Positions 51,374 through 59,491 are shown, numbered from the stretch's first letter. The stretch: DNA of 64,000 bases from Pseudomonadota bacterium (GCA_018897105.1 JAHILF010000075.1:1-64000), one strand, 5' to 3'. Numbers and translations: made by a program. Notes: generated by a model from the letters alone, not told the origin.

Positions 51374-53395
51374 ATGATTTTCTTCAAAAAAACAGAAGAT
51401 GCCTTATCCTCGGTAAGCTCATCAGCCCAGTCGCAGCAATTATCCGATCTAGCCAAGAAAATTGCCCAAACAGAGTTGTCTGAACATGCCCGCCAGCAGG
51501 CTGTAAATGAACTGGAAAAGTTGGAGAAAACCGATCCGCTTGCTGCCGAATATGCCATCGGCATGCATTATCTCGAAATACTTCTGTCGCTTCCCTGGTG
51601 TTATTCAACCCAGGATAATCTGGATTTCAGCCGTGCCCAGGCAATTCTCAGTAAGCATCATTTCGGCTTGGAGCATGTGAAGGAGCGCGTTCTGGAGTTT
51701 CTGGCGGCAAAAACGCTCAGGAGTCAGCAGAAGGCCAGAATTCTCATTGTGGACGATGAGGAAATCGCCAGAAATAACATGCGGTACTTCTTTGCCAAAG
51801 ACGGTTATACCGTCCAGACGGCAGGCAACGGCAGAGAGGCTTTGGGCCGGTTTGAAAATGGCGGCTGTTTTGATATTGTCATCACCGATCTCAAAATGGA
51901 TGAGATGGACGGCATCAAGCTGCTTGAGCGGGTCACCAAGATTTCTCCTGATACCAATGTTATTCTGGTAACCGGTTATGCCACGGTTTCCACTGCAGTC
52001 GATGCCCTGCGCAAGGGAGCGACCCATTATCTTTCCAAGCCTGTTAAGCTTGAGGAGTTGAAGGGGGTCGTTAAAGAGGTTTTGCAGAAACAGCAGCGGC
52101 TGCACATGGGCAAAGGCCCTGTTCTCTGTTTCACCGGCCCGCCCGGCACAGGGAAGACATCCATCGGTCGGTCAGTGGCAATGGCACTTGGCCGCATATT
52201 TGTCCGGGTATCATTGGCCGGACTGCGCGATGAAGCGGAAATCCGCGGCCATCGGCGCACCTATGTGGGAGCCATGCCGGGCAGGATTATCAGCGAAATA
52301 AACAGGGTGAAGGTCAATAATCCCTGTTTCATGCTCGACGAGATTGACAAGATAGGGCAGGATTTCCGGGGAGATCCGGCCTCTACCCTGCTTGAAGTGC
52401 TTGATCCTGAGCAGAATGCCCATTTCATTGACCATTACCTGGAGATTCCTTTTGATCTCTCCAGTGTGATGTTTATTGCTACCTCCAATGATGTCAGTAA
52501 TTTGCCTGGCCCTCTGCTGGACCGGCTTGAGGTGATCGAGTTTCCCAGCTACTCCGACCAGGAAAAGCTGGTTATCGCCAAACAATATCTTGTTCCCAAG
52601 CAGCTTGCGGAAAACGGCCTGGCTGATTTGAACACTGAGTTCACCGATGTTGCCCTGGAAAAGGTCATTGGAGATTATACCCGGGAGTCAGGGGTCCGGG
52701 GACTGGATAGAGAAATCGGTACTATCTGCCGTAAAATTGCCCGCATCATTCTGGTAAACAAGGATTCGAGCCAGGTCCGTGCAGTAGACGAAAAGATGGT
52801 GACTTCCCTTCTTGGTGCCAGAAAATACAGAAGGGAAGCTGCCGAAGGAAACGATATGGTCGGTGTGGTTACCAGTCTTGTCTGGACACCTTTCGGTGGA
52901 GAGATCATGTTCGTTGAGGCCTTGAAAATGAAAGGCCATAACAAGCTGATATTGACCGGGTCCCTGGGCGATGTTCTTCAGGAATCAGCGCAAACCGCGC
53001 TCAGTCATATCAGGAGCAATGCCGCGTTGTATGGCATTGCTGAAGATTTTTTTGAATATATGGACATCCACATTCATCTTCCGGCTGGCGCCATCGCGAA
53101 AGACGGGCCATCCGCCGGGGCAGCCATCGCTGTAGCAATTATTTCCCTGCTGACCGATCGGCCGGCCCGCAGAGATGTTGCCGTTACCGGGGAAATGACC
53201 CTGACAGGCCAGTTGCTGCCGGTCGGGGGCATCCGGGACAAAGTCATTGCAGCCGCCCGGGGCGGCGTTACCATGGTTCTGCTGCCTGCCCGCAATGATG
53301 AAGAGGTCACCGCCCTGCCGGATGACGTAAAAAACAGCCTTCAGCTGCAACTTGTGGCCTCGCTTCCCGAGATTATAGAAAGTATTCTCCTGTAA
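51374..53395 (+). CDS. Lon-type protease with inserted response-regulator receiver domain
   Basis: 673 residues. Residues about 30-115 match the helical part of Lon before the ATPase (YLEILLSLPW...HHFGLEHVKERVLEFLAAK). A full receiver domain (about 122-235; Asp172 in VITDLKMDEMDG, Lys in LSKPVKL) is then inserted. The Lon AAA+ module resumes at GPVLCFTGPPGTGKTS (Lys261) with EIRGHRRTYVGAMPGRII. The protease domain has Ser580 (KDGPSAG) and Lys623 (GGIRDKV), 43 residues apart as in E. coli Lon. The N-terminal substrate-binding domain of Lon is absent. Phosphorylation is likely to control the protease. No adaptor is evident. Confidence 0.92.
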   Translation: MIFFKKTEDALSSVSSSAQSQQLSDLAKKIAQTELSEHARQQAVNELEKLEKTDPLAAEYAIGMHYLEILLSLPWCYSTQDNLDFSRAQAILSKHHFGLEHVKERVLEFLAAKTLRSQQKARILIVDDEEIARNNMRYFFAKDGYTVQTAGNGREALGRFENGGCFDIVITDLKMDEMDGIKLLERVTKISPDTNVILVTGYATVSTAVDALRKGATHYLSKPVKLEELKGVVKEVLQKQQRLHMGKGPVLCFTGPPGTGKTSIGRSVAMALGRIFVRVSLAGLRDEAEIRGHRRTYVGAMPGRIISEINRVKVNNPCFMLDEIDKIGQDFRGDPASTLLEVLDPEQNAHFIDHYLEIPFDLSSVMFIATSNDVSNLPGPLLDRLEVIEFPSYSDQEKLVIAKQYLVPKQLAENGLADLNTEFTDVALEKVIGDYTRESGVRGLDREIGTICRKIARIILVNKDSSQVRAVDEKMVTSLLGARKYRREAAEGNDMVGVVTSLVWTPFGGEIMFVEALKMKGHNKLILTGSLGDVLQESAQTALSHIRSNAALYGIAEDFFEYMDIHIHLPAGAIAKDGPSAGAAIAVAIISLLTDRPARRDVAVTGEMTLTGQLLPVGGIRDKVIAAARGGVTMVLLPARNDEEVTALPDDVKNSLQLQLVASLPEIIESILL

Positions 53396-53405
53396 AGATC
53401 TGCTG

Positions 53406-53451
53406 CCTTGTTGCGGAATGTCACAACAATTGCATTCTGCAACAAACAAGG
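53406..53451. promoter_or_regulatory. Inverted repeat with TTGTTGC / GCAACAA arms
   Basis: CCTTGTTGCGGAATG pairs with CATTCTGCAACAA-A-CAAGG across a 12-base spacer. It could end the Lon-like transcript or be an enhancer site for the sigma-54 promoter about 250 bases downstream; the motif overlap with 53587-53603 favours the second. Confidence 0.4.
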
Positions 53452-53586
53452 CTGATAAGTGCTTGTCTGAGCTTTTCCACCCCCCCCATTAAGTCTGAAA
53501 TCCTTGCCTCTAGCTGATTTGCCGGCTGTTACCCCGCCAGGCATCCTCTCCTTTCATCCTTTTTTCCCCTGATTTTGTCTTGCTGA

Positions 53587-53603
53587 GTTGCAGCTTGCAA
53601 CAA
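53587..53603. promoter_or_regulatory. Palindrome GTTGCA-N3-TGCAAC, candidate enhancer site
   Basis: A perfect 6-bp inverted repeat with a 3-base spacer (53587-53601), extended to TTGCAACAA. It lies about 100 bases upstream of the sigma-54 promoter, the usual distance for an NtrC-type activator. Confidence 0.5.
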
Positions 53604-53697
53604 TCTCAGTTTCTTCAGACAGCCATATGCCAGGCATGAGTGTGAACTCTATAGCTAATTGTCTGATTTTATGAAGCAAATTTAACAGAAAACGTTC

Positions 53698-53714
53698 TGG
53701 CACGCTTGATGCAA
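53698..53714 (+). promoter_or_regulatory. Sigma-54 promoter
   Basis: CTGGCACGCTTGATGCAAT holds the -24 TGGCAC and -12 TGCA with GG-N10-GC spacing. The next gene starts about 85 bases downstream. The only sigma-54 activator in this window is encoded at 43049-44446. Confidence 0.75.
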
Positions 53715-53798
53715 TCTATAGAAATCAAAGAACAACCGGTACACTAAAATGGTTTAACAAATGAACTTATAATAACAATTTAGATAAGGAGGAAGATC

Positions 53799-54344
53799 AT
53801 GGCATTTCTAGACTGGCTGAGAGCAAAGAAGAACAAAGATCATGATGTAAAGGTTGTCAAGGTAAAGGAAGAGTATATTGGCATGGGCGAAATGGCCGCT
53901 GGACATCAAACCGGTGCTGCCGCTGCCATTAAAAGAATGATGGATCAGAAAAATGGGCCGACCAAGATCCTGGTGGTGGGGGATGGGAGTTTTTCGGAAA
54001 AATTGAGCGATTACAGCTTGAAGATGGCTCAGCGCCTGGATTGTGCGATTGTGGCCCTGAACGTGTCCGACACCCCGTTGCAGTTTACTGGTGACAGAAA
54101 AGAGTCAGAGATCACTCTCTTTTATGAAAAGGCGGAGAAAAACCTCGAAAAATACATTGAGCGGGCAGATGCCATGGCGGTGGATGTGGTGCACATTATG
54201 GAAATTGGTGATCAGGAAAAAGCAATATCCGAATTGAGCGCCAAAGACGCCGGCATCCGGTACGTACTCACCGAGCCTGAAAATCAGGGTGAAGAAGGAC
54301 GAGTGCAGATACCTGTTTTTGATCTGGCTTGTTCACGGTTATAA
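53799..54344 (+). CDS. Universal-stress-protein-like, sigma-54-controlled
   Basis: 181 residues. A charged N-terminal extension (about 1-50) is followed by a UspA-like fold (TKILVVGDGSFSEKLSDYSL, IVALNVSD, HIMEIGDQEKAISELSAKDA). The C-terminal nucleotide motif GxxG-x9-GS is missing, so it probably does not bind ATP in the usual way. AAGGAGG precedes the ATG. It is the first gene after the sigma-54 promoter. It may be an output of the kinase/regulator pair and a possible target or adaptor of the Lon-like protease; both roles are inference. Confidence 0.7.
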   Translation: MAFLDWLRAKKNKDHDVKVVKVKEEYIGMGEMAAGHQTGAAAAIKRMMDQKNGPTKILVVGDGSFSEKLSDYSLKMAQRLDCAIVALNVSDTPLQFTGDRKESEITLFYEKAEKNLEKYIERADAMAVDVVHIMEIGDQEKAISELSAKDAGIRYVLTEPENQGEEGRVQIPVFDLACSRL

Positions 54345-54368
54345 AAAATTTCAAATAAGGAGACTGAC

Positions 54369-54644
54369 ATGGAACCTTTAACATTGTTTACAGGAGCAGT
54401 TGGTTTGATCGGTATTATTCATATTGGTGACAATATTGCCAAGGTGCTTGCAAAAGGAAAAGGAGCAGCAGCAACAAAGACTGTAACGCCCAGCAATTGG
54501 TACTGCTTTTTCAAACTGTCCGATCTGCTTGGTCCGGATTGGAAGCCTGTTGAGCAGAGAGAGCGTGAGAGAAAGAATTTGACTGATACAAAGCGTGACG
54601 AGAAGCGTCGCAACCAGGCCAAACGGCCGAGATTGTATGTCTAA
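54369..54644 (+). CDS. Small membrane-anchored basic protein, unknown
   Basis: 91 residues. One N-terminal hydrophobic segment (LTLFTGAVGLIGIIHIGDNI), a Lys/Ala linker, then an aromatic stretch (NWYCFFKLSDLLGPDW) and a strongly basic tail. AAGGAG precedes the ATG, and it follows the stress-protein-like gene by 24 bases, so it shares the sigma-54 promoter. No family recognised. Confidence 0.65.
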   Translation: MEPLTLFTGAVGLIGIIHIGDNIAKVLAKGKGAAATKTVTPSNWYCFFKLSDLLGPDWKPVEQRERERKNLTDTKRDEKRRNQAKRPRLYV

Positions 54645-54695
54645 TAATCAGCAAACTTTGTGGGGCAGCTTGTCATGAATACTACTAATGGAACT

Positions 54696-54731
54696 CGGAT
54701 AAAATGGAGCTTTACCGCTCCATTTTATCCG
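54696..54731 (+). terminator. Long perfect hairpin after small membrane gene
   Basis: Stem of about 15 bp (54696-54710 with 54717-54731) and a 6-base loop. No T-run follows, but the upper stem is AT-rich. Probably a transcript end or processing structure. Confidence 0.5.
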
Positions 54732-54809
54732 GGGCCGGACCATTACATTCCGCATGATGATGGAAAGTGCTGCCGCTGTGACTGACAGAGGAGTATTGAA
54801 GTAGATCCG

Positions 54810-55163
54810 ATGAAAAAGTTTAGAAACGACGGTGATTTTGATCTGTTCCTGGGGGAAAATCCCAGTCTTGCCGAGTCCAGTGTCGCTCAGCCTGGTGATG
54901 AACTGGTGGAGAAGTTTATCTGTAAAATACAGACATATGAGCTGGAGAAAAGCAGGTGCAAAAACCTACCTGACCCTATCGAGGAAATTAAGCGAGTGAT
55001 GCGCAGAAAAGGTCTGACAAATAATGACCTCAAACCTTGTATCGGCAGCAGTGGCAATGTCTGTGACATTTTAATGCGACGGCGACCCCTCTCTCTGCGT
55101 ATGATCCGTAATCTGCATAATTTTCTAGGTATTCCCGCTGAAATTCTGATCCAACCTTATTAG
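54810..55163 (+). CDS. HigA-like HTH protein (orphan antitoxin type)
   Basis: 117 residues. The C-terminal 65 residues are a HigA-type helix-turn-helix: PDPIEEIKRVMRRKGLTNND, then PCIGSSGNVCDILMRRRPLS, then NLHNFLGIPAEILI. HigA antitoxins normally follow a HigB toxin gene; none is present, so it is either an orphan antitoxin or a regulator. The stretch before the HTH (about 1-45) is unlike short HigA proteins. Confidence 0.75.
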   Translation: MKKFRNDGDFDLFLGENPSLAESSVAQPGDELVEKFICKIQTYELEKSRCKNLPDPIEEIKRVMRRKGLTNNDLKPCIGSSGNVCDILMRRRPLSLRMIRNLHNFLGIPAEILIQPY

Positions 55164-55238
55164 GAATACGCGAGGCGATGAAGCCTTGCCGGCATGTAAA
55201 GTAAAATTGCAATAAACCTGCGTGGTACCGAAAATACC

Positions 55239-56438
55239 TTAGTCCGCTTGCCTCTGCAGCAGGACAACGGCATGGGCGGCGATTCCTTCCTTTCTTCCTG
55301 TAAAACCCATTTTTTCAGTTGTAGTGCCTTTTAAATTGATGGCACTCTGTTCTGTGCGGCAGACTGCGGCAAGCTTTTCCTGCATGGCGGGGAAGTGCGG
55401 GGCAAGTTTTGGCGCCTGGGCAACAACGGTGATGTCGGCATTGGCCAGGGTGTAGCCTTGTTCATATACTGCCGTAATAACCCGGGCCAGCAGTTTCAGG
55501 CTGGAAATATTTTTGTATGATGGGTCCGTGTCAGGGAAATGGATACCAATGTCCCCGGCGCCAAGTGCCCCGAGGATTGCGTCGCAAAAAGCATGGGTGA
55601 GCACATCTGCATCGGAATGGCCTGCAAGGCCTGTAGGGTGGGGGATCTCAATGCCTCCCAGGATCAGCGGGCGGTCCGCAACCAGCCGGTGGGCATCATA
55701 GCCATGGCCGATCCGGAACGGTTGTGCCGGCAAGGGGGCGTTGCGTTGTTCTTTTTTCATGAGAATAGCCTCGGCAATGAGAAGATCATCCGGCCGGGTG
55801 ATCTTGATATTCTGCTCTGATCCTTCCACCACAGACATTCGCACATTGATAAGTTCCAGAAAGGATGCCTCATCCGTACCGATGAAGGATTTTTCCGTTG
55901 CCGCCATAAATGCCTTTTTGAGGGTATCGGTGCGCACCACCTGCGGGGTCTGGGCCTGCCACAGGGTTTTTCTGTCAATGGTCCGGACAATGGTTTGATC
56001 GGCTGCCACTTCCTTGAGGGTGTCTTTTACCGGAATGGCAGCCATGGCGGTCCCGGTCTTTTGCGCTGCCTCAAGGCAGGCACGGATCAGTTCCGGAGAG
56101 ATGAGGGGCCGCGCCCCGTCGTGCACCGCCACAAAATCACATTCCAGGGGGACATGGGCAAGGCCTGCCTGTACCGAGTCCTGGCGCAGTTGTCCCCCGG
56201 CCACGACTTTGACTTTGTGGAGCCCGTACTGTTCAACGAGCTGATCGGTATGCTGCAGATAATCAATTGGTACGGCCACGATGATTGCCGAGATCTCGGC
56301 AACCTGTGCAAAGGCCCTGACGGTATGGATCAGTAGAGGGATTCCGGCCAGGCAGGTGAACTGCTTGGGGGTTCCCGGGCCCATGCGTTTGCCGATGCCT
56401 CCGGCCGGTATGATGGCAGCTGCTTTCATCGAGTCCAA
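55239..56438 (-). CDS. ispDF: Bifunctional MEP cytidylyltransferase / MECDP synthase
   Basis: 399 residues. The IspD half (about 1-230) shows IIPAGGIGKRMGPGTPKQF and VHDGARPLIS. The IspF half (about 240-399) shows the metal-binding IGHGYDAHRL, GHSDADVLTHAFCDAILG and FPDTDPSYK. The two enzymes catalyse steps 3 and 5 of the non-mevalonate isoprenoid pathway and are fused in many proteobacteria. It stands alone on the minus strand. Confidence 0.95.
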   Translation of the reverse strand: MDSMKAAAIIPAGGIGKRMGPGTPKQFTCLAGIPLLIHTVRAFAQVAEISAIIVAVPIDYLQHTDQLVEQYGLHKVKVVAGGQLRQDSVQAGLAHVPLECDFVAVHDGARPLISPELIRACLEAAQKTGTAMAAIPVKDTLKEVAADQTIVRTIDRKTLWQAQTPQVVRTDTLKKAFMAATEKSFIGTDEASFLELINVRMSVVEGSEQNIKITRPDDLLIAEAILMKKEQRNAPLPAQPFRIGHGYDAHRLVADRPLILGGIEIPHPTGLAGHSDADVLTHAFCDAILGALGAGDIGIHFPDTDPSYKNISSLKLLARVITAVYEQGYTLANADITVVAQAPKLAPHFPAMQEKLAAVCRTEQSAINLKGTTTEKMGFTGRKEGIAAHAVVLLQRQAD

Positions 56439-56525
56439 TGTTTCGAGAGCCTGAGGAAGGAGCGTGATCAGGTAATTTAGTCTGTTAGTCTATCGGTGTA
56501 ATTCACGAAGCATGAAAGTTCCGGG

Positions 56526-56595
56526 GTAGGAGCGGGCCTTGCCCGCGACCTTTGGCATTCCAAAACTCGTTATCGCGGGCAAGGCCCGCTCCTAC
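56526..56595. repeat. REP-like inverted pair
   Basis: Two 23-base arms (56526-56548 and 56573-56595) are exact reverse complements (GTAGGAGCGGGCC...GCGA) with 24 bases between them. Each arm is itself partly palindromic (CGGGC..GCCCG). The second arm and its flanks recur at 24259-24352. It is located between ispDF and rnpB, in the extragenic position typical of REP/BIME elements. Confidence 0.8.
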
Positions 56596-56684
56596 AGCAA
56601 GATGGCATGCTTTGCTGCGGAAAGGATTTTCATACAAACAGGCTAAACACCTACAGGCTATTCCCTGAAGTTATATAAAAAAAA

Positions 56685-57038
56685 AGGAGTGGGCTATAAG
56701 CCGAATTCTGTACCCCTGACGGGGCCATGATCATTTATCTGGGATGCCGGTCACCCGGCACCTCTTGCAACCTACCCGAAAGCTTCGGACGGGCAGCCCT
56801 CAAACGCTTTCCTATTTGGTCTTACTCCGGATGGGGTTTGCCGTGCCTTCCATGTCGCCATGAAAGCGGTGAGCTCTTACCTCGCCGTTTCACCCTTACC
56901 CCGGAAAACCGGGGCGGTCTGTTTTCTGTGGCACTTTCCCAGGGTCGCCCCCGGTTCGCGTTACGAACCATCCTGCCCTGCGGAGTCCGGACTTTCCTCA
57001 CCGACGACCTGCGCCGGCGCGATCATGCGCCCACTCCT
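56685..57038 (-). ncRNA. rnpB: RNase P RNA (bacterial class A)
   Basis: On the minus strand the RNA starts AGGAGTGGGC and ends GCCCACTCCT, which form P1. Conserved internal blocks are visible: GAGGAAAGTCCGGAC near the 5' end, CAGGGTGAAACGG-type sequence in the middle, and the 3' CAGAATTCGGCTTATAG. A T-run follows (56684-56677), serving as terminator. RNase P RNA is the catalyst for tRNA 5' maturation. The first 16 bases overlap the 3' end of the RNase HI-like gene. Confidence 0.94.
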
Positions 57039-57640
57039 AAACTGTCATCTATCCCCTGATTGGCCAGTTGGTCGGCCCGTTTATTTTCTTCTCTGGGGAT
57101 ATGTCGTATCTCATAACTGTCAAAGGTTGACAGCAGTCCCTGCACCTTGGCAAAGAGGGGTTGGAGATCGCTGCTTTTCACCTTGTAAAGGCCTTGAATC
57201 TGCCGGACGATGAGCTGGGAGTCAAGGGAAATCTCAATACTCCTGCCGCTCAGTTGCGTCGCCTGGGTGAGTCCTAATATCAGGGCCTGGTATTCGGCGA
57301 CATTGTTGGTGCAGGTGCCGAGATATTTGCCCTGGGCGACTAGTTCCTCGCCCTGTTCGTCAAGAATCACGATTCCCGCCCCGGCATCTCCTGGATTGCC
57401 CCGGGATGCCCCGTCAGTATACAGCAAGAGGCTTCCTTTAAGCTTGGGGGTATTTTGCTCGGGGAAAAGCGATTTTGGTCTGATGGTTTTCCTGGCAGGC
57501 GTGGGGAGAACATTGATCGCGGCATGCAGTGCCTCTCTGATCCGTTCCACGGGAATGGCGGGAAGATACTTCTGTAAAACATCATCCGGCAGCTTGCCGA
57601 GCGCCTGTAAAATTTCAGCCGCCTCTTCCTTCCTGGCCAT
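57023..57640 (-). CDS. RNase HI-like protein with N-terminal helical extension
   Basis: 205 residues. The C-terminal two-thirds is an RNase H fold: LLYTDGASRGNPGDAGAGIV (first Asp), NVAEYQALILGL (Glu), LDSQLIVRQIQG (second Asp) and ENKRADQLANQGID (third Asp). The N-terminal 65 residues are helical and not part of standard RnhA. It would cut RNA in RNA-DNA hybrids. The gene overlaps rnpB by 16 bases and follows the zinc-ribbon gene by 5 bases. Confidence 0.88.
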   Translation of the reverse strand: MARKEEAAEILQALGKLPDDVLQKYLPAIPVERIREALHAAINVLPTPARKTIRPKSLFPEQNTPKLKGSLLLYTDGASRGNPGDAGAGIVILDEQGEELVAQGKYLGTCTNNVAEYQALILGLTQATQLSGRSIEISLDSQLIVRQIQGLYKVKSSDLQPLFAKVQGLLSTFDSYEIRHIPREENKRADQLANQGIDDSLGVGA

Positions 57641-57645
57641 CGGCC

Positions 57646-58365
57646 TTAATCCTCTTTTTCCAGAATCTGATGGAACATCATGCGCTGGCAGGTCGGACAG
57701 CAGAGAAGCTGTTCGCCTTTGAGGACCTCATTGAACTGCTGAGCCGGGATGTTCATGAAACAACCCTGGCAGACCCCGTTGATAACTCCGGTTATTGCCA
57801 GGCCATTGCGTTTGTCAAGCAGTTGATCGTAACGGCGGCGCAGATTATCCGGTATCTTTTTGACCTGTTGCTCCCGGGTTTTTTCAAATTTAGCCTTTTT
57901 CTCCAGGGTTTCCTGGGACAACAGGGTGATATTTTCTTCAATCTCGGTGAGAAGTTTCTCTTCGCTTTTACAGACGTTGCCCTGTTCGGTCACCTTTTTC
58001 TGCAGGGATTCAACCTGTTCCATGAGAAGGACAATTTCTTCTTCGCGGCGCTTGTTGCTCTTTTTTGTTTCCTCGATTTCCTTGAGCAGGGATTGGTACT
58101 CCCGGTTGGTCTGGACATTCATCAATTTGGATTGCCGGTCTTTGATGTGGGCCACTTCGGTTTCAATTTCAGCTTCAAGCTCCTTGCGCCGGGTTTCCGC
58201 GTTTTCGATGGTTGAAGCGTGTTTAATAATTTTGTCTTTTTTCTCGGCAATGGAGGCCTGCCGTTTAAGAATTTCAGCATGGCCGCTTGCCAGTTCATCA
58301 TCCAGTTTTTTGATCTGGAGGTCGATTTGCTGGAGTGCAATGAGTCGTGAGAGGTCTTCTTTCAA
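57646..58365 (-). CDS. Coiled-coil protein with C-terminal C4 zinc ribbon
   Basis: 239 residues. A long charged coiled coil (about 5-175) is followed by a zinc ribbon with CQGC and CCPTC (about 198-228). The family (CT398/FlgZ-like zinc-ribbon proteins) is widespread beside nif3-like genes and rnhA. Its role is unclear; links to flagellar or RNA metabolism have been proposed. Confidence 0.85.
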   Translation of the reverse strand: MKEDLSRLIALQQIDLQIKKLDDELASGHAEILKRQASIAEKKDKIIKHASTIENAETRRKELEAEIETEVAHIKDRQSKLMNVQTNREYQSLLKEIEETKKSNKRREEEIVLLMEQVESLQKKVTEQGNVCKSEEKLLTEIEENITLLSQETLEKKAKFEKTREQQVKKIPDNLRRRYDQLLDKRNGLAITGVINGVCQGCFMNIPAQQFNEVLKGEQLLCCPTCQRMMFHQILEKED

Positions 58366-58383
58366 TGTTCGTTCCTCATGAAG

Positions 58384-59220
58384 TTAGATTATTGTGGGCA
58401 TATTTTCGGCAATATAGAAACGCAGCGGGCTGTTCTGCCTTTGGGAGGCCATAACAGGCGCCGGGTTATTGTTTTCGCTAAAAAAAGCGGTCATGCGTGC
58501 CAGCAAAGAGGGAATGATAATGTTTTCCGTGGCAAAATGGCCGGCGTCGATGACGCACAACCTGTTATCCTCGGCCCAGCGGGCGACCGAGTGTTTGAGT
58601 TCCGCAGTGATGTATACGTCCGCCCCTGCCAGCAACGCCGCCTCGGCAAGATCGGAGCCGCTGCCGCCGCAGACCGCAATGGTGGATACGGTTTCAGGCA
58701 GGGGGCCGGCAATCATCATGGCCTCCAGCTGCAGCCGTTGCACGACGAAATTGATAAAGGCCCCGCCCTGCATGGGTTTCGGCAGATTGCCTAACTTGCC
58801 GAATCCCTGGTCTGGCCGGTTGCCCGTAAGGGTCAGCGGCCGGGTATTATGTAAATACAGTACACGGGCCAGGGCATCGCTTACGCCGTCACTGATAATA
58901 TCGAGATTGGTGTGGCAACTGACAACGGCAATATCATGGGCCAGGGCTTTTTTCAGAAACTGTCCGATTGGTGTTGCTGTGTTGATTGATTTAAGCGGGT
59001 GGAAGATGAGGGGGTGATGGGTAAGGATGATGTTTGCTTTTTTCAGGATCGCTTCTTCTATGACCTGCCGGGTGGGATCCAGGGCTATGAGCACTCCTGT
59101 TGCTTCCTGGTCCGGGTTGCCGATCATGAGTCCCACATTGTCCCATGGTTCGGCCAGTTCCCAAGGAGCAAACTGCCCCACATATGCAAGAATATCTTTA
59201 AGCTTTATTGGTGATACCAT
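58384..59220 (-). CDS. Nif3-like dinuclear metal protein
   Basis: 278 residues. Metal-binding motifs THHPLIFHPLK (about 66-76), SCHTNLD (about 101-107) and the C-terminal VIDAGHFATE match Nif3/YbgI (often called GTP cyclohydrolase I type 2 homologue). The biochemical role in bacteria is unsettled. It lies 18 bases upstream of the zinc-ribbon gene, in one operon running to rnpB. Confidence 0.9.
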   Translation of the reverse strand: MVSPIKLKDILAYVGQFAPWELAEPWDNVGLMIGNPDQEATGVLIALDPTRQVIEEAILKKANIILTHHPLIFHPLKSINTATPIGQFLKKALAHDIAVVSCHTNLDIISDGVSDALARVLYLHNTRPLTLTGNRPDQGFGKLGNLPKPMQGGAFINFVVQRLQLEAMMIAGPLPETVSTIAVCGGSGSDLAEAALLAGADVYITAELKHSVARWAEDNRLCVIDAGHFATENIIIPSLLARMTAFFSENNNPAPVMASQRQNSPLRFYIAENMPTII

Positions 59221-59414
59221 TTGTTACAGATTGTTTTGGTTGCCTTTTTACAGCGACCGCTCCCTCATGAAAAAAGGTGCAACCTGTGTGAGGTTGCACC
59301 TTTTCAGCAAATCCGGCAGGGTATTGACTTGCCTGAATTTTTCCTTAAATAAAAATGTAAAAACAACAGCGCAGTGAAACAATGTGCCTTGTTTTTCCTT
59401 TGTGTCGAGTTAAG

Positions 59415-59491
59415 TGGTGGGCCTACCTGGACTCGAACCAGGGACCGACCGGTTATGAGCCGGTGGCTCTAGCCAACTGAGCTATAGGCCC
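59415..59491 (-). tRNA. tRNA with anticodon CAU, probably tRNA-Ile2
   Basis: Minus strand, 77 bases with encoded CCA. The acceptor stem is GGGCCTA/TAGGCCC, D-arm GCTCAGTTGG, anticodon loop CTCATAA (CAU), and T-loop GGTTCGAGTCC. A CAU anticodon could be Met or lysidine-modified Ile2. The GGGCCTA acceptor is the usual bacterial tRNA-Ile acceptor, which favours Ile2 (requires TilS). Certainty about the type is moderate. Confidence 0.9.

Noticed and set aside
56727-57213. Open frames of 110 and 117 residues over rnpB
   Set aside because: They translate the RNase P RNA antisense strand, a frequent false gene in annotations.
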